From NCBI GenBank assembly GCA_017959225.1, contig JAGDBD010000088.1, positions 1-41,273 of the forward strand: a DNA stretch of 41,273 nt. The letters are read 5' to 3'. A program made the translations under genes and the position numbers. The notes under the pieces were generated by a model, which saw only the letters and a list, made by a program, of their open reading frames with translations, ran no database searches and had not been told where the DNA came from. Shown here piece by piece: positions 17,701 to 24,715 of this stretch; within the stretch, counting starts at the first letter, position 1, and each line of letters starts with the position of its first letter. Source of the DNA: Fibrobacter sp. (GTDB lineage: Bacteria; Fibrobacterota; Fibrobacteria; Fibrobacterales; Fibrobacteraceae).

Positions 17701-19170
17701 ACGATTGTGTGCGGCCTGTCGTTTGCAACGCTTTTGACGCTCTTCGTTGTGCCTGCTGCGTATTCCTTCTTTGCCGGAAAACCGAACAAGAATGTTCGTA
17801 TCGACCCGGAAGCAAATGCCGATCCGAATACCGGAACGAAAATTGCGTCCCTTGTTTTGACTGCTGTTTTGGCCGGAGCGCTGTTTGTTCCGCAAACGGT
17901 GGAAGCCGCCGTGCTTACGCCAGAAGAAGCGGTGCGGACCGCTATGGAAAAGAATACTTCAGCTTTGATGTACGAAGAAAATGTGAAGAGTGCCGAAGCG
18001 AACGTGAAAAGCGCTCGTAAAGGGCTCTTGCCGACGGTGGACCTTTCGCTTTCACGTTATTACACCTATGGCGATGATTATTCTAAAACCCAGGCGGGTG
18101 TCAAAACGGATATCGATGACGATTTGGGACATAGCGATGCGTTCCAGATTGCTGTGAACTACTCCGTTTTTGACGGCTTCAGCGACATTTCTTCGTATAA
18201 GGCGAGCAAGGCGCAAGTGGAAAGCTCCAAGGCCACGCTCCGTGCCGAACGGGAATCTTTGGCTGCTAACGTGCTGACCGCTTATTTCAACGCGGTGAAT
18301 GCAAAGTCTTCGCTGGTACTTTCGGATTCGAACCTTTCGGTTTCGAGAGAACGCCGTGAACTGGCGAGGAACAAGTATGAAGCAGGAGCGATGACGCGGC
18401 TGGATTACCTTTCTGCGCATATGGATTTTTCTAGCGACAGCGCATCGAACCTTTCGCTGGCATCGAACCTTTCGACAGCCATTCGAAACTTGGACGAACT
18501 CTTGGGCGGTGGCGTTATCCAGAGCGGAGACGATCTTCCGGATTCCATCGATGTGGACAGAGATCCTTTTTGGATGTCTGCCGAAGGGCTTGCGCAGGCG
18601 AAGTCCAGAGCATTGGACAATAACGCTGAACTTGCCGCTGCAAAGGCGCAGATGAATTATGCCCAGGTGAACCGCAAAGGATCCAATTCCGGACTTTATC
18701 CGAAGCTCAATTTGCACGGATCCTGGAACGCTTCCGCTAGCGAATCGGACAAGTCGAACCCTGCCGAATCGAACAGCCAATATTTTAAGGTTGGCGCGGC
18801 TTTAACGTGGAACCTCTTTAACGGTTTTGCGGACAATGCTACAGCGGAATCGGCAAAGATTGCGGAACGTTCTGCGGAATTGAAGGTGGAAAATGTGCGC
18901 TTGAACGTGGAAACGAACGTGGCAAATGCCGTGGACACCCATTTGCGTGCACTGGAATCCTTGGAAGTCGCAGAAGGGAATGCAAATCTCGCTTCCGAAA
19001 TGTTGAAACTTGGTGAAGAACGCTTAAAAGCGGGAAATATCACGAACTTTGAATTCCGTGAAACTCAAAGCCAGTGGCGAACGACCCGTGAAGCTCTGCT
19101 TTCTGCCCGGGTTTCTGCTCGGAATGCGGAAATCCAGGTGAAGCTTTTGACGGGCGACATTTTGAAATAG
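14764..19170 (+). CDS. RND permease fused to TolC-type outer-membrane factor
   Basis: One uninterrupted 1468-codon gene. Residues 1 to about 1010 are a complete HAE1-type RND proton antiporter: RRPVLVTVL start, two large periplasmic loops, Asp401-Asp402 in TM4 (GLVVDDAIVIVEN) and Lys917 in TM10 (TKNGILIVEFA), the proton-relay residues. After TM12 comes a polar linker (about 1010-1025). Residues about 1026-1049 then read like a signal peptide with an EAA end (IASLVLTAVLAGALF, then VEAA). Residues 1050-1468 are an outer-membrane efflux protein with two repeats (LTPEEAVRTAMEKN; later LDYLSAHMDF and GNITNFEFRETQ). No internal ATG suits a separate TolC gene at the joint. Similar fusions are known among CzcA/CusA-type pumps of Bacteroidota; here the pump is of the drug type. 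Start coupled to the adaptor gene. Confidence 0.9.
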   Translation: MSFSTLSIRRPVLVTVLSLGIVLIGAFGASNLGIREYPNVDSPIITVRTTYTGANAAVVETEVTEIIEASVNSASGIKSLTSTSSDGSSTIRAEFEVGTDLEAAANDIRDRVSRVEGKLPDGADAPVVYKSDSDSDPILIASLLSDTRDAMELSELATNVVKERLQTISGVSEVNLWGSKTPVLRVWLDPLRMKALGVTASDVSAALAVENEELPSGKIEGQAMDLSIRTLGRLENPADFNAIPVKTAADGSIVKLSDVATIHYEPKDTRTGFKRNGKNVIALAVIAQPGSNHVSIADEFYKRVEDLRRDLPSDIQILSGLDKSVNIRSSIREVIETIFFSFLLVIVVIFLFLREVRTTLIPMVVIPVSIVGSFFVLYIFGFSINVLTLLAMVLAIGLVVDDAIVIVENIYQKIERNMTPKAAAVAGIQEIFFAVIATSVVLMAVFVPMLALGGTTGLLFREFVAVMIGTVVISTFCALTLTPMLCSKILRAQKKGALYNATEPFFDWLNEIYNKLLNAFLRVRGLIFVIIGALLVAAYYCFTSLSSEMAPQEDSNVFMVNISAPEGTGLGQTKKMTEAFVEEMTALMDSTEYEEVQAGARSGGSSMIRVMLNSDKSKRRSQSEIARQVQVLGASYPDLRVMVFEPQSISTTMGGLPVQFVLQASDIEVLRTLLPKFTAEAEKSGVFSVVNADLKFTKPELHVEINREKAHDQGVSVDDIATTIALTMGDQTYGEYYKDGRQYDIIGAVPYQYRFSPTNLDELSVRNGSGEMVSVSNFITYTEKSASPSLPRYNRFSSATVSAGLMPGKTVGDGVAEMRRIAKEIIPDSLNIQTELTGTSKEFEESSSGLYIVFLLALACIFLVLAGQFESYRSPFVTFFTVPLALAGAVIALYFFGQTLNIFSEIALILLLGLVTKNGILIVEFANQIAERTGCSRLAAAKKAARLRFRPILMTSLSTVLGAVPLILTGTPSRIAMGITIVCGLSFATLLTLFVVPAAYSFFAGKPNKNVRIDPEANADPNTGTKIASLVLTAVLAGALFVPQTVEAAVLTPEEAVRTAMEKNTSALMYEENVKSAEANVKSARKGLLPTVDLSLSRYYTYGDDYSKTQAGVKTDIDDDLGHSDAFQIAVNYSVFDGFSDISSYKASKAQVESSKATLRAERESLAANVLTAYFNAVNAKSSLVLSDSNLSVSRERRELARNKYEAGAMTRLDYLSAHMDFSSDSASNLSLASNLSTAIRNLDELLGGGVIQSGDDLPDSIDVDRDPFWMSAEGLAQAKSRALDNNAELAAAKAQMNYAQVNRKGSNSGLYPKLNLHGSWNASASESDKSNPAESNSQYFKVGAALTWNLFNGFADNATAESAKIAERSAELKVENVRLNVETNVANAVDTHLRALESLEVAEGNANLASEMLKLGEERLKAGNITNFEFRETQSQWRTTREALLSARVSARNAEIQVKLLTGDILK

Positions 19171-19182
19171 ATGGATCTTTGA

Positions 19183-19210
19183 AAAAAAACGTAGAATTCT
19201 ACGTTTTTTT
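19183..19210. terminator. Palindromic terminator after the efflux operon
   Basis: CGTAGAATTCTACG (19190-19203) is a perfect palindrome flanked by seven A on the left and seven T on the right, so the whole element can act in both directions. It ends the adaptor-pump transcript 12 bases after the stop. Confidence 0.85.
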
Positions 19211-19246
19211 ACATTCCATGGAACAAGAATTATTTAATTCATAGGT

Positions 19247-20263
19247 ATGAATAGAATTCTTTGTTTGGTGGTATGTTTAGCCGCATTCCTTTTTGCTGAG
19301 GAAAAGCTTCCCGTTTATAAGACTGACAATCCTACTTCCCAGATTCTTGGCTATTTGACGGTTTCGGACAAAGTAGAAGAACTTCCGATTCCGCCGAAAA
19401 AGAAGAAAGTGGTGAAGTACGTGAAGCAGCGCGATTCCAAAAAGAAGAAGCGGGTTGTGCAGTATGTGGAGCTTCCGCCGGGACCTCCGCCGGAATACAT
19501 TCCTGTCAAAACGCGCGTTGCTAAAACGGGCTATGTTCGCCGTGCGGACCTTGCCCGTTTGAAGGAACGCGCTACGGATTTGAGCGGGATTTATTCGTCT
19601 CCGACTGGAAGCGTGGTACTTACCAAGTCTCCTAATTCACCGGATCGTTTTAATATTGTTATCCAGAATGGCCATGGCAAATTCCGGGCGGCCATTTCGA
19701 TGGGAAATGTGCAGGCTCGGGAGCAGTTTGGTCATACCCGTTTTAGCTATTCGGAACCGGATTGCAACGTGGACGTGGACCTGTTTGAACGCAAAGTTCG
19801 CGTGGCGCAAAAGGGTTGTGATGAATACAATAGTTCCAGGAACACTTTAGCCGGAAATTATGACACTTATACGGAATACCGCCATCGTGCAGAAGTCTTT
19901 AACGACCCAGAAGTGAAGGCGAATTTTAGCAAGTTCGTTTGGTGTCCGGAAGGCCCGAGCTCCTGCGAAAAGATCCGTGACGAAGACGGTTGCAGCGTGG
20001 AAATCGTCTGGAGCAAAGATTCCCATGGAATGATTGAACGGCATTGCGGTGAACGAGTTCACAAGTACCGCCCCATGGAAAGCATGATCCCGCATAAGCA
20101 GGATTTTTACAAGGGCGAAAAGCCGATTATGATCAAAGCGAAACGCACCGATATGGCTAATGAATGGATGGTCTGGTCTTATTATCCGGAAGCCAAACGT
20201 TTTAAAATGGTTCGCCAGGGAATGCGTGCGGACGCCGCCTATATGGAAATTTACGAGCCGTAA
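19247..20263 (+). CDS. Secreted protein of unknown function, Lys-rich N-terminal region
   Basis: A 338-residue exported protein that I do not recognise. The signal peptide MNRILCLVVCLAAFLFAEE is probably cleaved near residue 17. Residues 25-100 recall an SH3-like scaffold (YKTDNPTSQILGYLTVSDKVEEL) interrupted by a dense lysine tract (PKKKKVVKYVKQ and SKKKKRVVQYVE) and a Pro-rich turn. YVRRADLARLKE closes this part. The C-terminal two thirds contain LSGIYSSPTGSVVLTKS and six cysteines, several paired by spacing (CPEGPSSC, then C and C), suggesting disulphides. No catalytic motif was seen. Start support is weak: no Shine-Dalgarno, with a TATTTA box 10 bases before ATG. Confidence 0.65.
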   Translation: MNRILCLVVCLAAFLFAEEKLPVYKTDNPTSQILGYLTVSDKVEELPIPPKKKKVVKYVKQRDSKKKKRVVQYVELPPGPPPEYIPVKTRVAKTGYVRRADLARLKERATDLSGIYSSPTGSVVLTKSPNSPDRFNIVIQNGHGKFRAAISMGNVQAREQFGHTRFSYSEPDCNVDVDLFERKVRVAQKGCDEYNSSRNTLAGNYDTYTEYRHRAEVFNDPEVKANFSKFVWCPEGPSSCEKIRDEDGCSVEIVWSKDSHGMIERHCGERVHKYRPMESMIPHKQDFYKGEKPIMIKAKRTDMANEWMVWSYYPEAKRFKMVRQGMRADAAYMEIYEP

Positions 20264-20280
20264 AATTTTTCATCAAAAAA

Positions 20281-20302
20281 ATCCCGCGGAGTTCCGCGGG
20301 AT
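20281..20302. terminator. Bidirectional terminator between convergent genes
   Basis: ATCCCGCGG (20281-20289), loop AGTT and CCGCGGGAT (20294-20302) form a 9-bp GC-rich stem with A-run before and T-run after. It can serve both the secreted protein gene and typA. Confidence 0.88.
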
Positions 20303-20325
20303 TTTCTGTTTGAAATCCGAAAAGA

Positions 20326-22182
20326 TTAATCTTCGTCTTCTTCCACCGGAGACTTGGATTCCTGCTTGCGCTTGTGCGGATCGAGAGTGATCTTGCGGAG
20401 GCGGAGGGCCTGCGGGGTCACTTCGACGCATTCGTCGTCGTTGATGAACGTGACGCATTCTTCGAGAGTCATGCGGCGGTACGGCGTAAGCTGAATGTTG
20501 TCGTCGGAAGCTTTGGAACGCATGTTCGTCAGGTGCTTACCCTTGGTGGCGTTCACAATGATGTCGGTGGTACGGTTGTGTTCACCGATGATCATGCCCG
20601 GGTAAACTTCCGTTGCTGGCGGAATAAAGAGAGCACCGCGATCTTCGAGCTTTGCAAGAGCGTAGCTTGCTGCGGCACCCGGTTCCTTTGCGATGAGAAC
20701 ACCGTTTGTACGGGCCGGAATGTCGCCCTTGTACGGTTCGAAACCGAGGAAGAGAGACTGGGAAATGGCGTAACCCTTGGAAAGAGAAAGAAGCTTTGCA
20801 CGGACACCGAGAAGGCCGCGGCTCGGAATCTTGTATTCGAGATTCACGCGGTTGTTTTCATCGGTCTGCATATCGACCATTTCGCCCTTGCGACGGCCAA
20901 GTTCTTCGATGATCGGGCCGCTGTATTCTGACGGGACTTCCACCTTGAAGGTTTCCATCGGTTCAAGAAGCTTGCCGTTTTCGTCTTTCTGGAAAATCAC
21001 CTGCGGAGATCCGATGGTGAATTCATAAAGCTCGCGACGCATGTTTTCCACGAGAATCGTCAAATGGAGAATGCCGCGGCCAGAAACTTTGAACGTAGAT
21101 GCACCGTCGGCCTTTTCGACGAGAAGTGCCGGGTCGGCCATGTGAGCGCGTTCCAGACGTTCCGCGAGGTTGTTACCCGTGAGGAACTTTCCACCGTCCT
21201 TGCCGGCGAGCGGGGAAGTGTTCACCGTGAAGAGCATGGAAATGGTCGGCGGGTCGATGTGAATACGCGGAAGGCTTACCGGTTTGTCTGCTGCAGAAAG
21301 GGTGTCGCCGATGTCGAAAGTTTCAAGACCTGCGATCTGGATGATTTCTCCCGGACCCGCTTCGTCGATAGGAGAAGACTGGATGCCGTCGTAGTGGAGA
21401 ATTTTTTGGATGCGGATGTTCTTGACCTTCGGGGTGTCGGAATCGTTGTCCGTCATGAAGCTCTGGGCAACGGTCATGCCGGTTTTGAATGTACCCTGTT
21501 GGACGCGGCCCACAGCCATACGTCCGAGGAAGCTCGAATATTCAAAGGTGCTGATCTGGAGAAGCGGTGCTGCTGCCGGATCGCCCTTCGGAGCCGGAAT
21601 CTTGTCGATGACGAGGTCCATCAAAATGCGAAGATCGCCATCCGGGTCGTCGATTTCCTTGCGGCAGATGCCCTTACGGCCGCTGGCGTATACGCAAGAG
21701 AAGTCGAGCTGGGATTCGTTAGCGTCGAGTTCGCAGAACAGGTCGAAGACCTTGTCTAATGCATTGTGCGGATTGCAGCCGTCGCGGTCGATTTTGTTGA
21801 TGACGACGATGGGGGTAAGGCCGAGCTGAAGAGCTTTTTGCGTAACAAAACGCGTCTGGGCCATAGGACCTTCGAATGCGTCTACCACGAGAAGCACGCC
21901 GTCCACAGTTCCGAGAACGCGTTCCACCTCGCCGCCAAAGTCCGCGTGCCCCGGTGTATCGACGATGTTGATGTGGTACCCTTTATAGTTCACACTGGCG
22001 TTCTTCGAAAGAATGGTAATACCACGTTCGCGTTCGATCGCTCCAGAGTCCATCACGCGTTCGTTCACTTCTTCGCCTTCGTGGAACGTGCCGCATTGTT
22101 TAAGAATCTGGTCCACGAGCGTCGTTTTGCCGTGGTCAACGTGTGCGATAATCGCAATGTTTCTGATTTTATTCTGATCCAT
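20326..22182 (-). CDS. typA: Ribosome-associated translational GTPase TypA/BipA
   Basis: A 618-residue translation-factor GTPase. It binds the ribosome like EF-G and helps assembly of the 50S subunit, especially under cold and other stress. G1 is AHVDHGKTT (13-21), followed by the switch I region [15 protein letters not shown] (G3) and NKIDRDG (G4). The central [17 protein letters not shown] block and the C-terminal TPQALRLRK segment are TypA signatures. The tail is acidic (VEEDED). ATG at 22182 is preceded by AGGA; an in-frame ATG 16 codons upstream is less likely, since homologues begin at the GTPase domain. It is divergent from ruvX and convergent with the secreted protein gene. Confidence 0.96.
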   Translation of the reverse strand: MDQNKIRNIAIIAHVDHGKTTLVDQILKQCGTFHEGEEVNERVMDSGAIERERGITILSKNASVNYKGYHINIVDTPGHADFGGEVERVLGTVDGVLLVVDAFEGPMAQTRFVTQKALQLGLTPIVVINKIDRDGCNPHNALDKVFDLFCELDANESQLDFSCVYASGRKGICRKEIDDPDGDLRILMDLVIDKIPAPKGDPAAAPLLQISTFEYSSFLGRMAVGRVQQGTFKTGMTVAQSFMTDNDSDTPKVKNIRIQKILHYDGIQSSPIDEAGPGEIIQIAGLETFDIGDTLSAADKPVSLPRIHIDPPTISMLFTVNTSPLAGKDGGKFLTGNNLAERLERAHMADPALLVEKADGASTFKVSGRGILHLTILVENMRRELYEFTIGSPQVIFQKDENGKLLEPMETFKVEVPSEYSGPIIEELGRRKGEMVDMQTDENNRVNLEYKIPSRGLLGVRAKLLSLSKGYAISQSLFLGFEPYKGDIPARTNGVLIAKEPGAAASYALAKLEDRGALFIPPATEVYPGMIIGEHNRTTDIIVNATKGKHLTNMRSKASDDNIQLTPYRRMTLEECVTFINDDECVEVTPQALRLRKITLDPHKRKQESKSPVEEDED

Positions 22183-22243
22183 TTTGGATATCCTATTTTG
22201 GGTACTGCCGGTACTCTTAATTTGGCGCAAAATTTAGAAAAAT

Positions 22244-22281
22244 TTCAAGTGCTTGGCGATTGTTTTTATATTTGGGGCGTG
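22244..22281 (+). promoter_or_regulatory. ruvX promoter with -10 box abutting GTG
   Basis: TATATT (22267-22272) is followed after six bases by GTG at 22279. TTCAAG (22244-22249) lies 17 bases upstream as a plausible -35 box. No Shine-Dalgarno is present, so a leaderless transcript starting at or near GTG is likely. Confidence 0.5.
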
Positions 22282-22689
22282 AATTATTTAGGGATTGATT
22301 ACGGAGAACATCGCGTCGGGATTGCTTTTGCGGATTCCGAAATGAAGTGGGCTTTTGCCCGTGAAACCATCGATCAAAAAAAGACCGATTTGATGACGCG
22401 CCTGGCTGAACTTGTCAAATTGAACAAAATTGACATTTTTGTAGTGGGTATGCCCTATCGTCCTGACGGAAGAAAGGACGGTAAAAATGTTGTGGTTGAA
22501 GAATTCGTGAAAAGCTTGGCGGAACGTTTTCCGTAGATTCCCATTAAAACGGAAGATGAAGCTTATACTTCCGTTGCCGCGTTGCAAGAGACGAGTTATT
22601 TAAAAAAGAAAAAGAAGCAGCAGGATAAAGGGCTTGTGGATCGCCTCGCTGCACAGCACATTTTACAGTCATATTTGGATAATCATTGA
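22279..22689 (+). pseudogene. ruvX: RuvX/YqgF with a single in-frame amber codon
   Basis: Read through one TAG (22534-22536, codon 86), this frame encodes a 136-codon RuvX, the expected full length for this RNase H-fold protein of rRNA processing and Holliday junction resolution. GIDYG near residue 5 gives the first catalytic Asp, VGMPYRPDGR is a hallmark, and after the TAG come TEDEAYTS (matching the DERLTS block with its acidic residue) and GLVDRLAAQHILQSYL (last catalytic Asp). Thus all three acids exist but two lie beyond the stop. Translation ending at TAG would give 85 residues without an active site. The change looks like one base from AAG, CAG or GAG. It may be a real lesion, readthrough or a sequence error. 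Confidence 0.85.
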
Positions 22690-22699
22690 TTGGTTCGCC

Positions 22700-22735
22700 T
22701 GTCATTGCGAACAGAGTGAAGCAATCGCAATGACA
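22700..22735 (-). repeat. Short interspersed palindromic repeat, copy 2
   Basis: TGTCATTGCGA (22700-22710) and TCGCAATGACA (22725-22735) are perfect 11-bp inverted arms around a 14-base loop, ACAGAGTGAAGCAA. The loop is the reverse complement of the copy 1 loop with two differences, so this copy is inverted relative to 8993-9026. It sits between ruvX and the amtB terminator. Confidence 0.75.
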
Positions 22736-22739
22736 TGTG

Positions 22740-22769
22740 AAAAAAAAGACGCCCGCTTTCGCGAGCGCC
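22740..22769 (-). terminator. Terminator of the glnK-amtB operon
   Basis: On the minus strand GGCGCTCGC, a GAAA tetraloop and GCGGGCGTC (22748-22769) form a 9-pair stem with two G-U pairs. Eight T follow (A run at 22740-22747). This is a canonical intrinsic terminator downstream of amtB. Confidence 0.9.
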
Positions 22770-22801
22770 TTTTCGCTAGAACAACCTGACTCTTGGAGGT
22801 A

Positions 22802-24079
22802 TCAGGTGTTACTGAAAATTTGGAATCCACCGTAAGATTCTTGTGCGTGTTCGCTCAAGTCGAGACCGCGGAGTTCTTCCTTTTCGCTCACGCGGAGACC
22901 CATTGTCTTCTTGATGGCGAGGAAGATGACGCTAGCGGCGATGAAGCACGGGATCGCGTAGGCGACAATGCCGATTGCTTGAGTGAGAACTCCAAAGCGT
23001 CCGGTGTAATCAAAGAGACCCACAGCGAGAGTTCCCCAGATACCGTTCACCAGGTGAACCGAGAGAGCGCCCACCGGATCGTCCAAACGGAGCTTTTCGA
23101 AGAAGAACACCGCAAGAACTACCAGCACGCCGGCGATTGCGCCGATGATCCAGGAGCTGAGCGGCGAAACCGTATCAGCACCAGCGGTAATCGCAACAAG
23201 GCCTGCAAGGCATCCGTTCAAAGCCATGGTGGCATCCGGCTTCTTCGAAATGATCCAGGAGGTAGCCGTTGCAGTTACGATACCAGCGACAGCTGCGAGG
23301 TTTGTCGTCACAAGGATCAGCGAAACATCGAAGGGGTTACCGCTGAGAGCAGATCCGCCGTTGAATCCCCACCAACCGAACCAGAGCATGAATACGCCCA
23401 CCGTTGCAAGGGGAATGTTGTGGGCCGGAATCGCATGGGACTTGCCGTTCACATACTTGCCAAGACGCGGTCCAAGGATGATGACGCCAGCGAGAGCTGC
23501 CCAACCGCCAACGGAGTGCACCAGTGCAGAACCGGCGAGGTCGTGGAACACATGGCCGAAATGCGATGCGAGGAAGCCGTCATCGGCACCGAGCCAGCCG
23601 CCGCCCCATGTCCAGGAACCGACGATCGGATAGACGAAGGCCACGTAGACGAGCGTGAACACAAGGAAAGAGCTCAGCTTAATGCGTTCAGCGACTGCAC
23701 CCGAGACGATAGTTGCAGCAGTAGCAGCGAACATAGCCTGGAAAAGGAAGTCGGCGAACAGCGTAAAGTGGCCGTTGTATTCCGGCGAGAACGCTGCGGG
23801 GTTGTTGAACCATTCACCGATGCCGAATCCTCCAAAACCGAGGATTCCGTTAAAGGTTCCCGGATACATGAGACCGAACCCGAGAAGTCCGTAGACGGTG
23901 ACGCCGATGGCTGGGACCGCGATATTCTTGAAGCAGATGTTTGCACTGCTTTTAGCACGGCAGAGACCGGATTCCACGCAGGCAAAGCCAAGGCCCATAA
24001 TGAACACGAGCATTGCGCTGATTAAAATCCAAAGGTTTTCGCTTACAAAAAGAGCGTAATCGGGAGTGACTGTTTCCAT
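22802..24079 (-). CDS. amtB: Ammonium transporter AmtB
   Basis: A 425-residue inner-membrane ammonium channel of the Amt/Rh family with about eleven membrane segments. Conserved features are GLGFACVESGLCRAKSSANICFKN in the first third, DLAGSALVHSVGGWAAL with the first pore histidine, GWWGFNGGSAL, and LSVHLVNGIWGTLAVGLF with the second pore histidine. The C-terminal tail is short but has the usual acidic and Gly-containing segment, needed for PII contact. A strong AAGGAG precedes the ATG. It lies 12 bases after glnK and shares its sigma-54 promoter, the standard nitrogen-scavenging unit. Confidence 0.96.
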   Translation of the reverse strand: METVTPDYALFVSENLWILISAMLVFIMGLGFACVESGLCRAKSSANICFKNIAVPAIGVTVYGLLGFGLMYPGTFNGILGFGGFGIGEWFNNPAAFSPEYNGHFTLFADFLFQAMFAATAATIVSGAVAERIKLSSFLVFTLVYVAFVYPIVGSWTWGGGWLGADDGFLASHFGHVFHDLAGSALVHSVGGWAALAGVIILGPRLGKYVNGKSHAIPAHNIPLATVGVFMLWFGWWGFNGGSALSGNPFDVSLILVTTNLAAVAGIVTATATSWIISKKPDATMALNGCLAGLVAITAGADTVSPLSSWIIGAIAGVLVVLAVFFFEKLRLDDPVGALSVHLVNGIWGTLAVGLFDYTGRFGVLTQAIGIVAYAIPCFIAASVIFLAIKKTMGLRVSEKEELRGLDLSEHAQESYGGFQIFSNT

Positions 24080-24091
24080 TTTTTCTTCTCC

Positions 24092-24433
24092 TTAACCGAT
24101 AGCTTCCGGGCCAGTTTCGCCAGTGCGGATGCGGACACATTGTTCAAGATTCTGGACGAAAATTTTTCCGTCACCGATATTGCCTGTACGGGCGCCTTTG
24201 ATGATCGCGTCGATGCAGGGCTGTACATATTCGTCATTCAGAGCGATCTGCAGGCGAACCTTTTTCAAGAGATGGACTTCGGTTTCGGTTCCACGGTAGC
24301 TCGAGGTGTAACCCTTCTGCTGGCCGCATCCGAGGACGTTGGTGACGCTCATCTTGAAAATGCCGGCTTCGTAAAGGCTTTCCTTGACGCTGCCGAGCTT
24401 TTCGGGTTGGATATAGGCTGTTACGACTTTCAT
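24092..24433 (-). CDS. glnK: PII nitrogen regulatory protein (GlnK type), Tyr-51 absent
   Basis: A 113-residue PII signal protein, trimeric in the family, which senses ATP/ADP and 2-oxoglutarate and blocks AmtB by inserting its T-loop Arg in the pore. The T-loop spans residues 37-55; Tyr46 and Arg47 are present (SSYRG), but position 51, the uridylylated Tyr of enteric GlnB/GlnK, is Thr. The B-loop [11 protein letters not shown] (83-93) is intact. ATG at 24433 has GGAG 11 bases upstream and matches the universal MK-V start; an earlier in-frame ATG at 24484 lies over the expected transcription start. First gene of the unit with amtB. Confidence 0.94.
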   Translation of the reverse strand: MKVVTAYIQPEKLGSVKESLYEAGIFKMSVTNVLGCGQQKGYTSSYRGTETEVHLLKKVRLQIALNDEYVQPCIDAIIKGARTGNIGDGKIFVQNLEQCVRIRTGETGPEAIG

Positions 24434-24491
24434 TTGTTTGTACTCCAGTGTTTGTCGTTTCAAGACCGGTTTGATCTTTCGCACTGGTATA

Positions 24492-24509
24492 TTGCAAAAG
24501 CCGTGCCAA
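24492..24509 (-). promoter_or_regulatory. Sigma-54 promoter of glnK-amtB
   Basis: The minus strand reads TTGGCACG-GCTT-TTGCAA, an exact match to the -24/-12 consensus (TGGCACG N4 TTGC). Transcription would begin about 12 bases further, near 24480, leaving a leader of roughly 47 bases before glnK. This implies RpoN and an NtrC-like activator in the organism. No clear NtrC site was identified. Confidence 0.85.
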
Positions 24510-24626
24510 TTCTATTTTTGGCGAAATTTGTGAAAAAACAAAAAATGGGGTATGAAATCTCTACAAAAATGTGATTGTTGCTCTACAGTTTTGTAAACAT
24601 GAGGAAAAAGAATTTCGATTTGATCT

Positions 24627-24694
24627 GTAACAAATAGTTACGTAAACTTTGTTTTTTATTATCTTTTGCGCACCACAAAGCGATGTTGCTTTGT
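24627..24694. promoter_or_regulatory. Two palindromes in the glnK-lipoprotein divergent region
   Basis: GTAAC-AAATA-GTTAC (24627-24641) is a 5-bp inverted repeat. ACAAAGC-GATGTT-GCTTTGT (24675-24694) is a perfect 7-bp inverted repeat that ends 21 bases before the lipoprotein ATG. Either could be an operator for the divergent genes or an activator site for the sigma-54 promoter. No regulator is assigned. The remaining bases of the 282-base gap are AT-rich and hold no gene. Confidence 0.4.
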
Positions 24695-24715
24695 AAAATA
24701 TGGGGTTAATTCCTT

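Noticed and set aside
22534-22536. Global reassignment of TAG as a sense codon
   Set aside because: lpxD, the pump fusion and the lipoprotein at 24716 all end in TAG at the expected length, so TAG is a working stop in this genome.
22793-24025. A 410-codon open frame opposite amtB
   Set aside because: Composition is Cys, His, Arg and Glu-rich shadow text; the minus strand is a clear ammonium transporter.
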